Positions 26,659-36,711 are shown, counted from the first letter of the stretch. The stretch is DNA of 64,000 nucleotides from Nocardioides sp. Root190 (GCF_001428565.1 NZ_LMIA01000010.1:306305-370304); one strand, 5' to 3'. Notes: generated by a model not told the origin, from the sequence alone. Numbers and translations: made by a program.

Positions 26659-27482
26659 CACGCCGTCCAGCCGCCGTCGACGACCAGGTTGGTGCCGGTG
26701 ACGAAGGACGCGGCATCCGAGGCCAGGTAGACGACGGCGCCACAGAGCTCGCGGGGCGTCCCGAGGCGCCCCATCGGGACCTTGGCCGTCAGGTTGTCCC
26801 ACAGCTCCGGCATGTTCTGCTGGACCGCCGGCTTCGGGAACGGGCCCGGGGTGATCGCATTGACCCGGACGTGGCGCGGGGCGAGGTGCACCGCGGCGTA
26901 GCGGGTCCACTGCAGCAGGGCCGCCTTGGCGGCGCCGTAGTAGGGCGCCGAGTTGTGGCCGGAGTCGCCGTAGACGGCGGGGTCCGGGCTCACGACGCCG
27001 TACATCGAGGCGACGTTGATGACCGACGCCGCGTGGGTCGCGTCCGAGGAGCGGGCGAGCAGGTCGAGCGCCTGGCCGACCAGGTCGGCGGGCGCGGTCA
27101 TGCCGATCCGGAACGAGTGGTCGTAGTCCCCCGGTGTCGCCGTGTCGAGCGTGCCCGTCGTCCCCCGGTAGGCGTTGTTGACCACGACGTCGAGGCGCCC
27201 GAAGCGCTCCTCGACCTCCGCCACCAGGGCGCCCACCTGGGCGGAGTCGAGCAGGTCGTACGCCGCGACGTGGGCCGCGCCGCCGGCCACGGCGATGTCG
27301 CCCGCGACGCCGTCGAGGGCCTCGCGGTTGCGGCCGTTCAGCACCACGGTCGCCCCCGCGGCAGCGAGGGCCGAGGCCACCGCGGAGCCGAGGTACCCGG
27401 CAGCGCCGGTGACGAGTGCGACCCGTCCGTCGAGGCCGAAGAGGCTGGCCGGATCGAGCCGTCTCGGGTCCCCAGCGCTCAC
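26655..27482 (-). CDS. Short-chain dehydrogenase/reductase
   Basis: A 275-residue classical SDR. Nucleotide loop TGAAGYLGSAVA near residue 24, NNAY in the NNAG position, catalytic Ser in NVASMYG and YYGAAKAA as YxxxK. The C-terminus GTNLVVDGGWTAW is typical. It resembles SDRs found with CMP-sugar synthetase genes in flagellin or capsule modification. It shares a GTGA overlap with the cytidylyltransferase-reductase fusion and starts 10 bases after the M16 peptidase gene. Confidence 0.9.
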   Translation of the reverse strand: MSAGDPRRLDPASLFGLDGRVALVTGAAGYLGSAVASALAAAGATVVLNGRNREALDGVAGDIAVAGGAAHVAAYDLLDSAQVGALVAEVEERFGRLDVVVNNAYRGTTGTLDTATPGDYDHSFRIGMTAPADLVGQALDLLARSSDATHAASVINVASMYGVVSPDPAVYGDSGHNSAPYYGAAKAALLQWTRYAAVHLAPRHVRVNAITPGPFPKPAVQQNMPELWDNLTAKVPMGRLGTPRELCGAVVYLASDAASFVTGTNLVVDGGWTAW

Positions 27483-27492
27483 GGGTCGCAGG

Positions 27493-28887
27493 TTACAGGA
27501 TCGGCTCTGCCGCGCTCTCGCCCGGACCGACCACGGCCAGCAGCTCCGGACGGCCGAAGACATCGGCAGCGACGGCGCGGACCTCCTCGAGCGTCACGGC
27601 CTCGATCCGCCGGATGACCTCGTCGATCCCGACGATCTCGCCGTGCACCAGCTCGTTCTTGCCCAGCCGCATCATCCGGGACCCGGAGTCCTCCAGGCCC
27701 AGGATCATGCCGCCGACCAGCTGCCCCTTGCCGCGGGCGAGCTCGTCGGCAGTGATGCCTTCCTCCGCGATCAGCTCCAGCTGCTCCCGCACGACCGACA
27801 GCACCTCGTCGGTCCGGTCCGGCAGACAGCCCACCGCGACGCCCACGACGCCCGAGTCGGCGTACTGGCTGGAGAAGGAGTAGACCGAGTAGGCGAGACC
27901 GCGCACCTCCCGCACCTCCTGGAACAACCTGCTGGAGGTCCCGCCACCGAGCGCGACGTTGAGGACACCGAGCGCGTAGCGACGCTCGTCGTCACGCACC
28001 AGGCCCTCCCGGCCGATGACGAGGTTGACCTGCTCGAAGGGGCGGTGCACCTCGGCGGAGCCAGCACCGACCTCGGGACGGCGTCCCCGGGCCAGCGCCC
28101 GCGGCTCGACCGGGGCCGCGGCACCCTCGAGCCAGTCGTGCCGCGAGAACGCCTTCTTGACGGCGCGTACGACGGCTGTGTGGTCGACCGCGCCTGCGAT
28201 CGAGATGACGGTGTTGGCCGGGACGTAGTGGCGCCGGTGGAAGCGGCGGATCTGGGCCCGCGTCATCGCCTCGATCGAGGCGTCGGTGCCGGCGATGGGG
28301 CGTCCGAGCGGCGTGTCGGCTCCCCAGGCCAGGGCGGCCAGCAGGTTCTGGACGACGTCGTCGGGGTCGTCGTCGTGCATCGCGATCTCGTCGAGGATGA
28401 CGTCGCGCTCCGCGTCGACGTCGTGGCTCTCGATCAACGAGCCCGTGATCATGTCGCCGAGCACGTCGACGGCCAGCGGCAGGTCGTCGGCGAGCACCCG
28501 CGCATGGAAGCAGGTGTACTCCTTGGCGGTGAAGGCGTTGAACTCCCCACCGACCGCGTCCAGGGCGATCGAGATGTCCAGCGCGGAGCGCTCCGAGGTG
28601 CCCTTGAACAACAGGTGCTCGAGGAAGTGTGAGGCCCCGTGGGTCGCGGTGGTCTCGTCGCGCGAGCCGACACCGACCCACACGCCGATCGAGGAGGACC
28701 GGGCACCGGCCATCTGCTCGGTGATGATCCGCAGTCCGGAGGGGAGCTGGGTACGGCGTACGACCGAGGTGACCAGGCCGCCGTCGTCCTGCACGGTCTC
28801 CAGGGTCCGGGTCGTGGCCCGGGAAACGGCCGACGGCCGGTCAGCGTGCTGCTGACCGGCCGTCGTCGTGGTGCGAGCTGTGCTCAC
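27493..28887 (-). CDS. M16 family zinc metallopeptidase
   Basis: A 464-residue pitrilysin-family peptidase. The inverted zinc motif HFLEH is at residues 87-91, with the distal Glu near residue 167 in ERDVILDEI. The second M16_C half contains the [18 protein letters not shown] segment. Mycobacteria encode a homologue (PepR) at the same place downstream of pnp (gpsI). GTG 28887 overlaps the pnp stop by four bases. It probably degrades peptides; its target is unknown. Confidence 0.92.
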   Translation of the reverse strand: MSTARTTTTAGQQHADRPSAVSRATTRTLETVQDDGGLVTSVVRRTQLPSGLRIITEQMAGARSSSIGVWVGVGSRDETTATHGASHFLEHLLFKGTSERSALDISIALDAVGGEFNAFTAKEYTCFHARVLADDLPLAVDVLGDMITGSLIESHDVDAERDVILDEIAMHDDDPDDVVQNLLAALAWGADTPLGRPIAGTDASIEAMTRAQIRRFHRRHYVPANTVISIAGAVDHTAVVRAVKKAFSRHDWLEGAAAPVEPRALARGRRPEVGAGSAEVHRPFEQVNLVIGREGLVRDDERRYALGVLNVALGGGTSSRLFQEVREVRGLAYSVYSFSSQYADSGVVGVAVGCLPDRTDEVLSVVREQLELIAEEGITADELARGKGQLVGGMILGLEDSGSRMMRLGKNELVHGEIVGIDEVIRRIEAVTLEEVRAVAADVFGRPELLAVVGPGESAAEPIL

Positions 28888-31130
28888 GCGTCCTCGGACT
28901 CCGCAGCCTCGTCGGACCCGCCCGGGGCGTCCTCGACGACCGGGATCAGCGAGAGCTTGCCGCGGTCGTCGATCTCGGCGATCTCGACCTGGAGCTTCTG
29001 GCCGACCGAGACGACGTCCTCGACGTTCTCCACGCGCTTGCCACCGGCGATGGACCGCAGCTTGCTGATGTGCAGCAGCCCGTCCTTGCCCGGCATCAGG
29101 GCGATGAAGGCACCGAAGTTGGTCGTCTTCACGACCGTGCCGAGGTAGCGCTCGCCGATCTCGGGCATGGTCGGGTTGGCGATCGCGTTGACCGCCTGGC
29201 GAGCGGCCTCGGCCGCCTCACCGTTGGTCGCACCGATGTAGACCGTGCCGTCGTCCTCGATGGACAGGGTCGCGCCGGTGTCGTCCTGGATCTGGTTGAT
29301 CACCTTGCCCTTGGGCCCGATCACCTCGCCGATCTTGTCGACGGGGACCTTCACGGTGATGATCCGCGGGGCGTGGACCGACATCTCCTCGGGAGCGTCG
29401 ATGGCCTCGGCCATGACCTCGAGGATCGCCAGACGGGCGTCGCGGGCCTGGTTGAGGGCCTTCGCGAGGACCTCGGCCGGGATGCCGTCGAGCTTGGTGT
29501 CCAGCTGGAGCGCGGTGACGTACTCCTTGGTGCCGGCGACCTTGAAGTCCATGTCGCCGAACGCGTCCTCGGCGCCGAGGATGTCGGTCAGCGCGACGTA
29601 CTCGAGCTTGCCGTCGATCTCACCGGAGATGAGGCCCATCGCGATACCGGCGACGGCGGCCTTCAGCGGGACACCGGCCTGCAGCAGCGACAGGGTCGAG
29701 GCACAGACCGAACCCATCGAGGTGGAGCCGTTGGAGCCCATGCACTCGGAGATCTGGCGAATCGCGTAGGGGAACTCCTCGCGGCTCGGCAGCACGGGCA
29801 CCAGCGCGCGACGCGCCAGCGCGCCGTGGCCGATCTCGCGACGCTTCGGTGAACCGACCCGGCCGGTCTCACCGGTGGAGAAGGGCGCGAAGACGTACTT
29901 GTGCATGTAGCGGCGGTGCTTCTCCGGCGACAGCGTGTCGAGCTGCTGCTCCATCTTGAGCATGTCGAGGGTGGTGACGCCCAGGATCTGGGTCTCGCCA
30001 CGCTCGAACAGCGCCGAACCGTGGACGCGCGGGATCACGTCGACCTCGGAGTGCAGCGGACGGATGTCGGCGAGACCGCGGCCGTCGATGCGGACCTTGT
30101 CGCGCAGGACCTGGGTGCGGATGGCCTGCTTGGTGACGGCCTTGTACGCCGCGCCGACCTCCTTCTCGCGACCAGCGAACTGGTCGCCGAGCTGCTCGAG
30201 GAGTGCGACCTTGATCTTGTCGCCCTCCTCCTCGCGCTCCAGCTTGCTCAGGACGCGCTCGCGCGAGCCGCCGACGCTGTAGAGGTCGGTGACGTCGGCG
30301 CCGACAGCGGCCTCGACGGCAGCGAAGACATCGTCCTCGAAGTCGAGGAAGACCGGGAACTCCTGAACGGGCTTCGCGGCCACGTTGGCCAGCTCGACCT
30401 GGGCCTCGACGAGCTGCTTGATGAACGGCTTCGAGGCGTCCAGACCAGCGGCGACGACCTCTTCGGTCGGAGCCATGGCGCCACCGGCGACCTTGGCGAA
30501 GGAGTCCTCGGTGGCCTCGGCCTCGACCATCATGATGGCGACGTCACCGGTCTCGGTGACGCGGCCGGCGACGACCATGTCGAAGACGGCGTCCTCGAGC
30601 TGGCTGTGGGTCGGGAACGCCACCCACTGGCCCTCGATCAGCGCGACGCGCGTGGCGCCGACCGGGCCGGAGAACGGCAGGCCGGAGAGCTGGGTCGACA
30701 GCGACGCGGCGTTGATCGCCAGCACGTCGTACAGGGCGTCGGGGTTGAGCGCCATCACGGTGATGACGACCTGGACCTCGTTGCGCAGACCCTTCTTGAA
30801 GGTCGGGCGCAGCGGCCGGTCGATCAGGCGGCAGGTCAGGATCGCGTCCTCGCCGGGACGACCCTCGCTGCGGAAGAACGAGCCGGGGATCTTGCCCGCG
30901 GCGTACATCCGCTCCTCGACGTCGATCGTCAGGGGGAAGAAGTCGAAGTGGTCCTTGGGGTGCTTGCCGGCGGTGGTCGCCGACAGCAGCATCGTGTCAC
31001 CGTCGAGGTAGGCGCTGACGGAGCCAGCGGCCTGGCGGGCGAGGAGGCCCGTCTCGAACTTGACGGTGCGGGTGCCGAACTTGCCGTTGTCGAGAACGGT
31101 CTCGACAGCGGAGATGACGGGTTCAGACAA
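28884..31130 (-). CDS. pnp: Polyribonucleotide nucleotidyltransferase
   Basis: A 748-residue PNPase with two RNase PH domains, then KH and S1 RNA-binding domains near residues 590-720. The KH segment includes [17 protein letters not shown]. It degrades RNA 3' to 5' by phosphorolysis; actinobacterial forms have also been called guanosine pentaphosphate synthetase (GpsI). The start is TTG 31130: an in-frame TAA lies four codons upstream and no ATG or GTG is close by. TAAGAG six bases before it may be a -10 element. It follows rpsO, as in most bacteria. Confidence 0.96.
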   Translation of the reverse strand: MSEPVISAVETVLDNGKFGTRTVKFETGLLARQAAGSVSAYLDGDTMLLSATTAGKHPKDHFDFFPLTIDVEERMYAAGKIPGSFFRSEGRPGEDAILTCRLIDRPLRPTFKKGLRNEVQVVITVMALNPDALYDVLAINAASLSTQLSGLPFSGPVGATRVALIEGQWVAFPTHSQLEDAVFDMVVAGRVTETGDVAIMMVEAEATEDSFAKVAGGAMAPTEEVVAAGLDASKPFIKQLVEAQVELANVAAKPVQEFPVFLDFEDDVFAAVEAAVGADVTDLYSVGGSRERVLSKLEREEEGDKIKVALLEQLGDQFAGREKEVGAAYKAVTKQAIRTQVLRDKVRIDGRGLADIRPLHSEVDVIPRVHGSALFERGETQILGVTTLDMLKMEQQLDTLSPEKHRRYMHKYVFAPFSTGETGRVGSPKRREIGHGALARRALVPVLPSREEFPYAIRQISECMGSNGSTSMGSVCASTLSLLQAGVPLKAAVAGIAMGLISGEIDGKLEYVALTDILGAEDAFGDMDFKVAGTKEYVTALQLDTKLDGIPAEVLAKALNQARDARLAILEVMAEAIDAPEEMSVHAPRIITVKVPVDKIGEVIGPKGKVINQIQDDTGATLSIEDDGTVYIGATNGEAAEAARQAVNAIANPTMPEIGERYLGTVVKTTNFGAFIALMPGKDGLLHISKLRSIAGGKRVENVEDVVSVGQKLQVEIAEIDDRGKLSLIPVVEDAPGGSDEAAESEDA

Positions 31131-31224
31131 AGTGTTCTCTTATTCCTACGGTGCGGGACGCGCTGCCCCGCTCAATGGATGTGAATGACGTTGGCCACCT
31201 TATCGACCGGGGCGCAGAAAAGCA

Positions 31225-31254
31225 GAACGGGCGACCCCGGAGGGTCACCCGTTC
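31225..31254 (-). terminator. Hairpin between rpsO and pnp
   Basis: On the minus strand GAACGGGTGACCC pairs with GGGTCGCCCGTTC around four bases, followed by TGCTTTTC. It lies 118 bases beyond the rpsO stop and would reduce readthrough into pnp. The segment between rpsO and this hairpin (about 31280-31370) contains further inverted repeats such as GGCGGGCC/GGCCCGCC. Confidence 0.75.
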
Positions 31255-31371
31255 GGAAGCGGATCGGTGCTCCTGCGTGTGCGGCCGCAAGGCGGCGGGC
31301 CGAAGGCGGCCGTCAAGCGAAGCGGGCCGTCGAGGCCCGCCAACGCAGCGGACGCTCCGCAGGAGCGCAGA

Positions 31372-31647
31372 TCAGCGGCGAAGGCCGAGACGCTCGACGA
31401 TCGAGCGGTAACGCTCGATCTCGGTCTTCTTCAGGTAGTTGAGGAGGCGACGGCGCTGGCCGACGAGCAGGAGCAGGCCACGACGGCTGTGGTGGTCGTG
31501 CTTGTGCTTCTTGAGGTGCTCGGTGAGGTGGCTGATGCGGTGGCTCAGCAGCGCGATCTGCACCTCGGGCGAACCGGTGTCGCCCTCGGACTTGCCGTAC
31601 TCGGCGGCGATCTTCTTCTTGGTCTCAGCGTCGGTTCCGACTGCCAT
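31372..31647 (-). CDS. rpsO: 30S ribosomal protein S15
   Basis: A 91-residue S15 with the family core [17 protein letters not shown] and [20 protein letters not shown], the four-helix bundle that binds 16S rRNA. ATG 31647 has a GGAGGAG ribosome site; the open frame continues upstream to 31746 without support. It precedes pnp with a hairpin between them. An 8-base inverted repeat TGTCGTCG/CGACGACA at 31751-31774 lies in the upstream region. Confidence 0.97.
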   Translation of the reverse strand: MAVGTDAETKKKIAAEYGKSEGDTGSPEVQIALLSHRISHLTEHLKKHKHDHHSRRGLLLLVGQRRRLLNYLKKTEIERYRSIVERLGLRR

Positions 31648-31881
31648 GGGTTTCTCCTCCGGCCCCTTCGGGCACAGTGCTCGTTGCGCGGCGCTCCCGC
31701 CTGGAATCTCGGGAGCTCTCTCGATCCGCGGCCGTTCTGACGGCAAGGTGTGTCGTCGAATTGCTCCGACGACAACCGCACAAGGCTAACAGCGGGGTTC
31801 GTGGGGCCACGAATCGCTGATGGCCCGAGGTTGGCCGCGCAGGTCATGGCGCTGGCCTCCCGCACATGTGACGATGCCAGC

Positions 31882-33993
31882 GTGGCGGAACAGAAGATCG
31901 GCGTGTGCAACCTGTGTGAGGCGACCTGCGGTCTCCTCCTGACCATCGAGGACGGCCGGGTCACCGGTGCCCGCGGGAATCCGGACGACCCGCTCTCCCG
32001 GGGACACATCTGCCCGAAGGGCGTGGCACTCGGCGACATCCATGCCGACCCCGACCGGCTGCGCCGTCCGGTCCGGCGGATCGGGAAGGGACCCGACGCC
32101 CGCTGGGAGGAGATCGGCTGGGACGAGGCGCTGGACATCGTCGCCGACGGCATCGCACGCGCCGTCAACGCCCACGGCGACGACGCGTTCGCGCTCTACC
32201 TCGGCAACCCCAACGCCCACAGCCTGGGTGCGCTGACCCATGGCCTGACCATGGTGCAGACCTTCCGCACCCGCAACAAGTTCAGCGCCACCTCGGTCGA
32301 CCAGCTCCCCCACCAGCTCATCGGCCACCAGCTCTACGGCCACCAGCTGCTGCTCCCGGTGCCCGACATCGACCGGACGTCGTACTTCCTCGTCTTCGGC
32401 GCCAACCCGATGGCCTCCAACGGCTCACTGATGACCGTGCCCGACTTCCCCGGGCGGCTGCGCGAGCTGCACGAGCGAGGCGGCCGGATGGTCGTGTTCG
32501 ACCCGCGGCGCACGGAGACCGCGAAGGTCGCCGACGAGCACCACTTCGTCCGGCCGGGCACCGACGCCTGGGTGCTGCTCGCGATGCTCCACACCCTGTT
32601 CACCGAGGGACTGACCGCGCCGGCGTCGTACGTCGACGGGCTGGCTGCGGTCGAGGCCGCCGTCGCCGGCTTCACGCCTGAGGCGGCCGAGCAGGCGAGC
32701 GGAGTGAGCGCGGAGGAGATCGTGCGGATCACCCGCGAGTTCGCCGCAGCGGACGGCGCGGCCGCCTACGGCCGGATGGGCGTCTCGACCCAGGAGTTCG
32801 GACTGGTCTGCCAGTGGGCGGTCCAGCTGCTCAACCTCGTCACCGGCAACACCGACCGGGTGGGCGGAGCCATGTTCACCTCTCCCGCGATCGACGCCGT
32901 CGGGCGTGGGCTGATCGGCCGGGGTCATCACGACCGGTTCCGCTCCCGCGTTCGACAGGCGCCCGAGTTCGGCGGTGAGCTGCCGGTCTCCGTGCTGCGC
33001 GAGGAGATCGAGACACCGGGCGAGGGCCAGGTGCGGGCGCTGCTGACCATCGCGGGCAACCCGGTGCTGTCGACACCCGACGGCGTGGCGCTCGACCGCG
33101 CGATCGACGGGCTCGACTTCTGTGCGTCGATCGACATCTACCTCAACGAGACCACCCGGCACGCCGACGTGATCCTGCCGCCGACGACACTGCTCGAGCG
33201 CGACCACTACGACCTGCCGTTCCACGTCCTCGCGGTGCGCGACACCGCCAGGTTCACCCCGGCCGTCTTCCCCAAGTCCCGCGACCAGCGTCACGACTGG
33301 GAGATCTTCCGCGACCTCCACCTCCGCGTGAACCGGCGGCTCGAGCGGAAGGCTCCGCTGCGGCGACGTCTCGTCGCCGAGGCCAGGCTCCGGATGAGCC
33401 CCACCTTCCTGATCGGGATGCTGCTGCGCACGGGCAGGTCCGGCGTCACGCTGACCCAGCTCCGCAAGCACCCGGAGGGTGTCGACATCGGTGCCCTGCA
33501 GCCGGACCAGCTGCCGTCGCGCCTGTTCACCCGCGACAAGCGGATCCAGGCGCTGCCCGACCTGGTGGCAGGCGATCTCGACCGGCTCCGTCGTCAGGAG
33601 GTCCCCACGGGCGAGGAGCTGCTGCTCATCGGCCGTCGGCACCAGCGCGACTGCAACTCGTGGATGCACAACACCGACCGGCTCACCCGCGGCAGGACCC
33701 GCCACCACCTGCTGATGCACCCGGCCGACCTCGATGCACGCGGCCTGGTGGACGGCGCACTCGTCACCGTCGCCTCGCGGGTCGGCAAGGTCGAGGTCGA
33801 GGTGAAGGCCACCGAGGACGTCATGCCCGGCGTGGTGTCACTCCCCCACGGCTACGGGCACCAGCGCGACGGCGTACGTCTGGCGGTCGCGAGCCAGGTC
33901 GTCGGCGTCTCGATCAACGACCTGACCGACCCCGACCGACTCGACGTCTCCGGGAACGCCGTCCTGTCGGGCGTCCCGGTCACCGTCTCCTGA
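31882..33993 (+). CDS. Molybdopterin-dependent oxidoreductase, bis-MGD family
   Basis: A 703-residue enzyme of the DMSO reductase superfamily. An N-terminal [4Fe-4S] site is formed by Cys9, Cys12, Cys16 and Cys44 (CNLCEATC and HICPKG). The central segments FGANPMASNGS and VVFDPRRTETAKVAD bind the pterin cofactor, and the C-terminal molydop-binding fold starts near residue 590. No signal peptide is seen, so it is cytoplasmic. No partner subunits are adjacent. Substrate cannot be assigned. GTG 31882 is chosen because the cluster motif follows at once. Confidence 0.88.
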   Translation: MAEQKIGVCNLCEATCGLLLTIEDGRVTGARGNPDDPLSRGHICPKGVALGDIHADPDRLRRPVRRIGKGPDARWEEIGWDEALDIVADGIARAVNAHGDDAFALYLGNPNAHSLGALTHGLTMVQTFRTRNKFSATSVDQLPHQLIGHQLYGHQLLLPVPDIDRTSYFLVFGANPMASNGSLMTVPDFPGRLRELHERGGRMVVFDPRRTETAKVADEHHFVRPGTDAWVLLAMLHTLFTEGLTAPASYVDGLAAVEAAVAGFTPEAAEQASGVSAEEIVRITREFAAADGAAAYGRMGVSTQEFGLVCQWAVQLLNLVTGNTDRVGGAMFTSPAIDAVGRGLIGRGHHDRFRSRVRQAPEFGGELPVSVLREEIETPGEGQVRALLTIAGNPVLSTPDGVALDRAIDGLDFCASIDIYLNETTRHADVILPPTTLLERDHYDLPFHVLAVRDTARFTPAVFPKSRDQRHDWEIFRDLHLRVNRRLERKAPLRRRLVAEARLRMSPTFLIGMLLRTGRSGVTLTQLRKHPEGVDIGALQPDQLPSRLFTRDKRIQALPDLVAGDLDRLRRQEVPTGEELLLIGRRHQRDCNSWMHNTDRLTRGRTRHHLLMHPADLDARGLVDGALVTVASRVGKVEVEVKATEDVMPGVVSLPHGYGHQRDGVRLAVASQVVGVSINDLTDPDRLDVSGNAVLSGVPVTVS

Positions 33994-34006
33994 CCGGGGA
34001 CGGCAC

Positions 34007-34429
34007 GTGGATCTCGAGGTCCCGTCGGGCCCCGGCCTGCCCACGGGACTGAGCATCCCTGACACCGAGCTCGTCGAGAGGTTCTCCCGGTCGCCGGGGC
34101 CGGGTGGTCAGTCGGTGAACACCACCGACTCCCGGGTCGAGCTGGCGTGGGACCCGGCGACCTCGGCCGTGCTCGACGACCGGCAGCGCGAGCGCCTGGT
34201 GGCCCGCAGCGGCGGGCCGCTCACGGCGGTCGCCCACGAGCACCGCTCGCAGCACCGCAACCGGGTGGCTGCCCGGGAGCGTCTCGCTGCGCGCGTGCGC
34301 GAGCTGCTGGCGCCCCCGCCGGCACCCCGTCGGGCGACGCGGCCCACCCGTGGGTCGAAGGAACGCCGGTTGGAGGCGAAGCGTCAGCGCGGGCAGACCA
34401 AGCAGCTCCGGGGACGCGTCGAGGACTGA
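34007..34429 (+). CDS. arfB: Ribosome-rescue peptidyl-tRNA hydrolase (ArfB-like)
   Basis: A 140-residue protein of the class I release factor-like family. The catalytic GGQ is at residues 33-35 within SPGPGGQSVNT. The C-terminal tail is rich in Arg and Lys (KERRLEAKRQRGQTKQLRGR), as needed to enter the empty mRNA channel of stalled ribosomes. GTG 34007 follows the molybdoenzyme gene by 13 bases. Mechanism is from family knowledge. Confidence 0.92.
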   Translation: MDLEVPSGPGLPTGLSIPDTELVERFSRSPGPGGQSVNTTDSRVELAWDPATSAVLDDRQRERLVARSGGPLTAVAHEHRSQHRNRVAARERLAARVRELLAPPPAPRRATRPTRGSKERRLEAKRQRGQTKQLRGRVED

Positions 34430-34461
34430 CCCGACTCCGCTCCCCCCGGATGTTCGGACGG

Positions 34462-35667
34462 TCAGACGACCGTGACCGGGTGCCGCACGACCGCGTCGAA
34501 GAAGTACCCGTTGGGGTTGTACGCCGCGATGTCGGGCTGGGTGCGCCCGCGCACGTCGGTCGCCCGGGCGAGCAGCTCGTGGGCGCCGGCTCTCGGCGAG
34601 CGCCACGTGTGGCTCCACTGCGACCAGCTGTGCCCGGAGGTACGACGTCCGCGGCCACGCCCCCGCTCCGGGTGCAACCGGGCCGGGCTCCACGTCGTAC
34701 CGCCGTCGGTGCTGACGTCGACCCGGGCGATGGGTGCGGCGCCCGACCAGGAACGGCCGGTCAGGGTGAGCGCGCGAGCGCCGGGCAGCTGTGCGTCCCA
34801 CGGGAGCTCCCAGGCCGATCGCACCGGGTTGACGCCCAGCGGACCGCCGACGTTGTACCACTGGGCGTTCCAGGGCGAGGTGAGCTCGCTGGTCGACACC
34901 TCGAGGTCGCCGAGCCACTTGATGCTGGCGATGCCCACCCACCCGGGCAGCACCAGACGCAGCGGGAACCCGTGGTCGGGCAGCAGCGGCGCGCCGTTGG
35001 CCCCCCAGGCGAGCAGCGCGTCGTCGAGCGCCTTCCCGATCGGGAAGGGCCGGCGCACCGGACCGACGTCGACGCCCTTGTCGACGTGGTGCGGGTCCAG
35101 GCCCGCGCCCTGCACCGAGACGGCGTCGCGGCGCACGCCCGCCCACGCCAGGACGTCGCGGAGCCGCACGCCCTGCCATCTCACAGCGCCCACCGCGCCG
35201 AGGGTCCACGGCGTCCCGGATGCCTTGCGGCCCTGCTGGGTGTCGTAGAAGCTGCGCCCGTTGCCGGTGCACTCGTGCACCGAGGTCACCTCGACGTGCC
35301 GGAAGCGGCGGCGCAGCTCACGCAGACCGATCGAGACACCCTGTGCGCGAACCAACCCGTCGCCGTGGATCCGCAGCCGGTAGGTGTCGGGGTCGATCAC
35401 GGGCGTCACGGTGTGGTTGCGCACGAAGAGCCGCGACTGAGGTGTGAGGTGCCGATCAGGGTCGACCGACTCCCAGCGGGTCTCGGCGTTGGTCCCGTGG
35501 TCCGTGAACCATGCTGCGGGCAGCGGCTTGATGATCGAGGGCGACCCGGCGGCCGCGCGCTCGAGGAAGGGGCCGACCAGCGGGCCGACCTGGGCAGCTC
35601 CTGCTGCAGCGAGTCCGGCGATCGGCAGGCCCAGCACCGAACGGCGACGCACGTGGTTCTCCGTCAT
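34462..35667 (-). CDS. Sulfite oxidase-family molybdoenzyme, Tat-exported
   Basis: A 401-residue enzyme. A Tat-like signal (VRRRSVLGLPIAGLAAAG) predicts export folded. The molybdenum-ligand Cys is Cys133 in HECTGNGRSF. The oxidoreductase domain covers about residues 75-260 and a dimerisation domain about 270-395. The family includes sulfite and related sulfur-compound dehydrogenases. ATG 35667 is six bases after TAATCT. The electron acceptor is not encoded nearby. Confidence 0.9.
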   Translation of the reverse strand: MTENHVRRRSVLGLPIAGLAAAGAAQVGPLVGPFLERAAAGSPSIIKPLPAAWFTDHGTNAETRWESVDPDRHLTPQSRLFVRNHTVTPVIDPDTYRLRIHGDGLVRAQGVSIGLRELRRRFRHVEVTSVHECTGNGRSFYDTQQGRKASGTPWTLGAVGAVRWQGVRLRDVLAWAGVRRDAVSVQGAGLDPHHVDKGVDVGPVRRPFPIGKALDDALLAWGANGAPLLPDHGFPLRLVLPGWVGIASIKWLGDLEVSTSELTSPWNAQWYNVGGPLGVNPVRSAWELPWDAQLPGARALTLTGRSWSGAAPIARVDVSTDGGTTWSPARLHPERGRGRGRRTSGHSWSQWSHTWRSPRAGAHELLARATDVRGRTQPDIAAYNPNGYFFDAVVRHPVTVV

Positions 35668-35673
35668 GCCCGA

Positions 35674-35689
35674 AGATTAACACGATTAA
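35674..35689 (-). promoter_or_regulatory. -10 hexamer TAATCT and direct repeat before the sulfite oxidase-like gene
   Basis: TAATCT (35674-35679, minus strand), then TCGGGC, then ATG 35667: leaderless spacing. On the plus strand GATTAA occurs twice, at 35675-35680 and 35684-35689, so a regulator could bind a direct repeat over the promoter. Confidence 0.45.
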
Positions 35690-35693
35690 GTCA

Positions 35694-36710
35694 CTAGAGA
35701 TTGTCAGTGAATCCGTCCCGCAGCGACCGGTAGGCCACCCGGGCGCTGACCGCCCGCTCGAGCTCGCGGATCACGACGGAGAAGAACTGCCGCCGGTACA
35801 GCTCGTCGGTCACGGCGTACACGGTGAAGTAGAGGCCGCTGAACGCGGCCAGGAAGGTCGAGACCCGCAGCAGCTCGAGGCTGAGCCGCTCCCCCGCCAC
35901 CTCGCCGAGCGGACCCTCGAGCGGGTGGAGGGTGCCGCCGGTCCAGGTGCTGACCACCGACGGCTCCATCGCGACCACTCCGAAGACGATGAAGAAGGCG
36001 AAGACGGCCAGTGCCAGGAGCAGCACCTGGACGGCCTGGGCGACCAGCAGGACCAGCACCAGGTTGGCCTTCTGCAGTCCGGTGACCTCGGCATCGACCG
36101 AGCCCACCTTGTCCACCCTGGCGGCGAGACCGCGCGCAGCCTCTTCGAGCGGTGTGCCGGCGCAGGCCTCGACCAGCTGCGCCGACTCCACCTCGTCGTC
36201 GACGTTGTCGAGCTCCTCGGGCAATCGGGTCAAGAGGAACCCGACCGCGATCGCGGCGAACAGCAGGACCGTGACCCAGAGGATCCCGCCGTCGAGGCTC
36301 GCGGCGACCTGCCAGACCTCGGCATTGATGAACAGGAAGGTGATGAACAGGAGCAGCAGGGGCAGCGCGCGCGTCACCAGCGGCAGCACCAGCCCGAGCG
36401 AGCGGAAGGTGCGCCGGACGGCCCAGCCGACGATGATCCACGCCCGCAGGGTCGCGACGGCGTACGTCGCCAGCACGGCCCCGCCGATGGTCAGTCCGGC
36501 ACCGAGGCCGGCGGCCGCACCGAGCCAGGCGCCCACCAGTGCACCGCCGAGGGCACCCACCAGGACCGACCCCGCGAACACCGCGACCAGCCGCGCCCGC
36601 TGCAGGCCACGCGCGACGCCCGCGCGGAAGTCGTCGACGAAGTACGGCAGGCCGTGGTCGACGAACCACCGCTCGGCGGCGGCGACAGCCGCCGCGTTGT
36701 CGTCGGTCAC
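35694..36710 (-). CDS. Hypothetical multi-pass membrane protein
   Basis: A 338-residue protein of unrecognised family. A soluble N-terminal part of about 40 residues (DHGLPYFVDDFRAGV) precedes paired hydrophobic helices near residues 48-95, helices near 120-175, an acidic loop (LPEELDNVDDEVES) and two more near 225-255 and 295-315. GTG 36710 starts one base after the ribF stop, so the two may be co-transcribed. Third-position composition is normal for this genome. No function is proposed. Confidence 0.75.
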   Translation of the reverse strand: MTDDNAAAVAAAERWFVDHGLPYFVDDFRAGVARGLQRARLVAVFAGSVLVGALGGALVGAWLGAAAGLGAGLTIGGAVLATYAVATLRAWIIVGWAVRRTFRSLGLVLPLVTRALPLLLLFITFLFINAEVWQVAASLDGGILWVTVLLFAAIAVGFLLTRLPEELDNVDDEVESAQLVEACAGTPLEEAARGLAARVDKVGSVDAEVTGLQKANLVLVLLVAQAVQVLLLALAVFAFFIVFGVVAMEPSVVSTWTGGTLHPLEGPLGEVAGERLSLELLRVSTFLAAFSGLYFTVYAVTDELYRRQFFSVVIRELERAVSARVAYRSLRDGFTDNL

Positions 36711-36711
36711 C

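Noticed and set aside
31750..31881. N-terminal extension of the molybdoenzyme to 31750
   Set aside because: The [4Fe-4S] motif that normally opens these proteins starts just after GTG 31882; the extension lacks a signal peptide and overlaps the rpsO upstream region.
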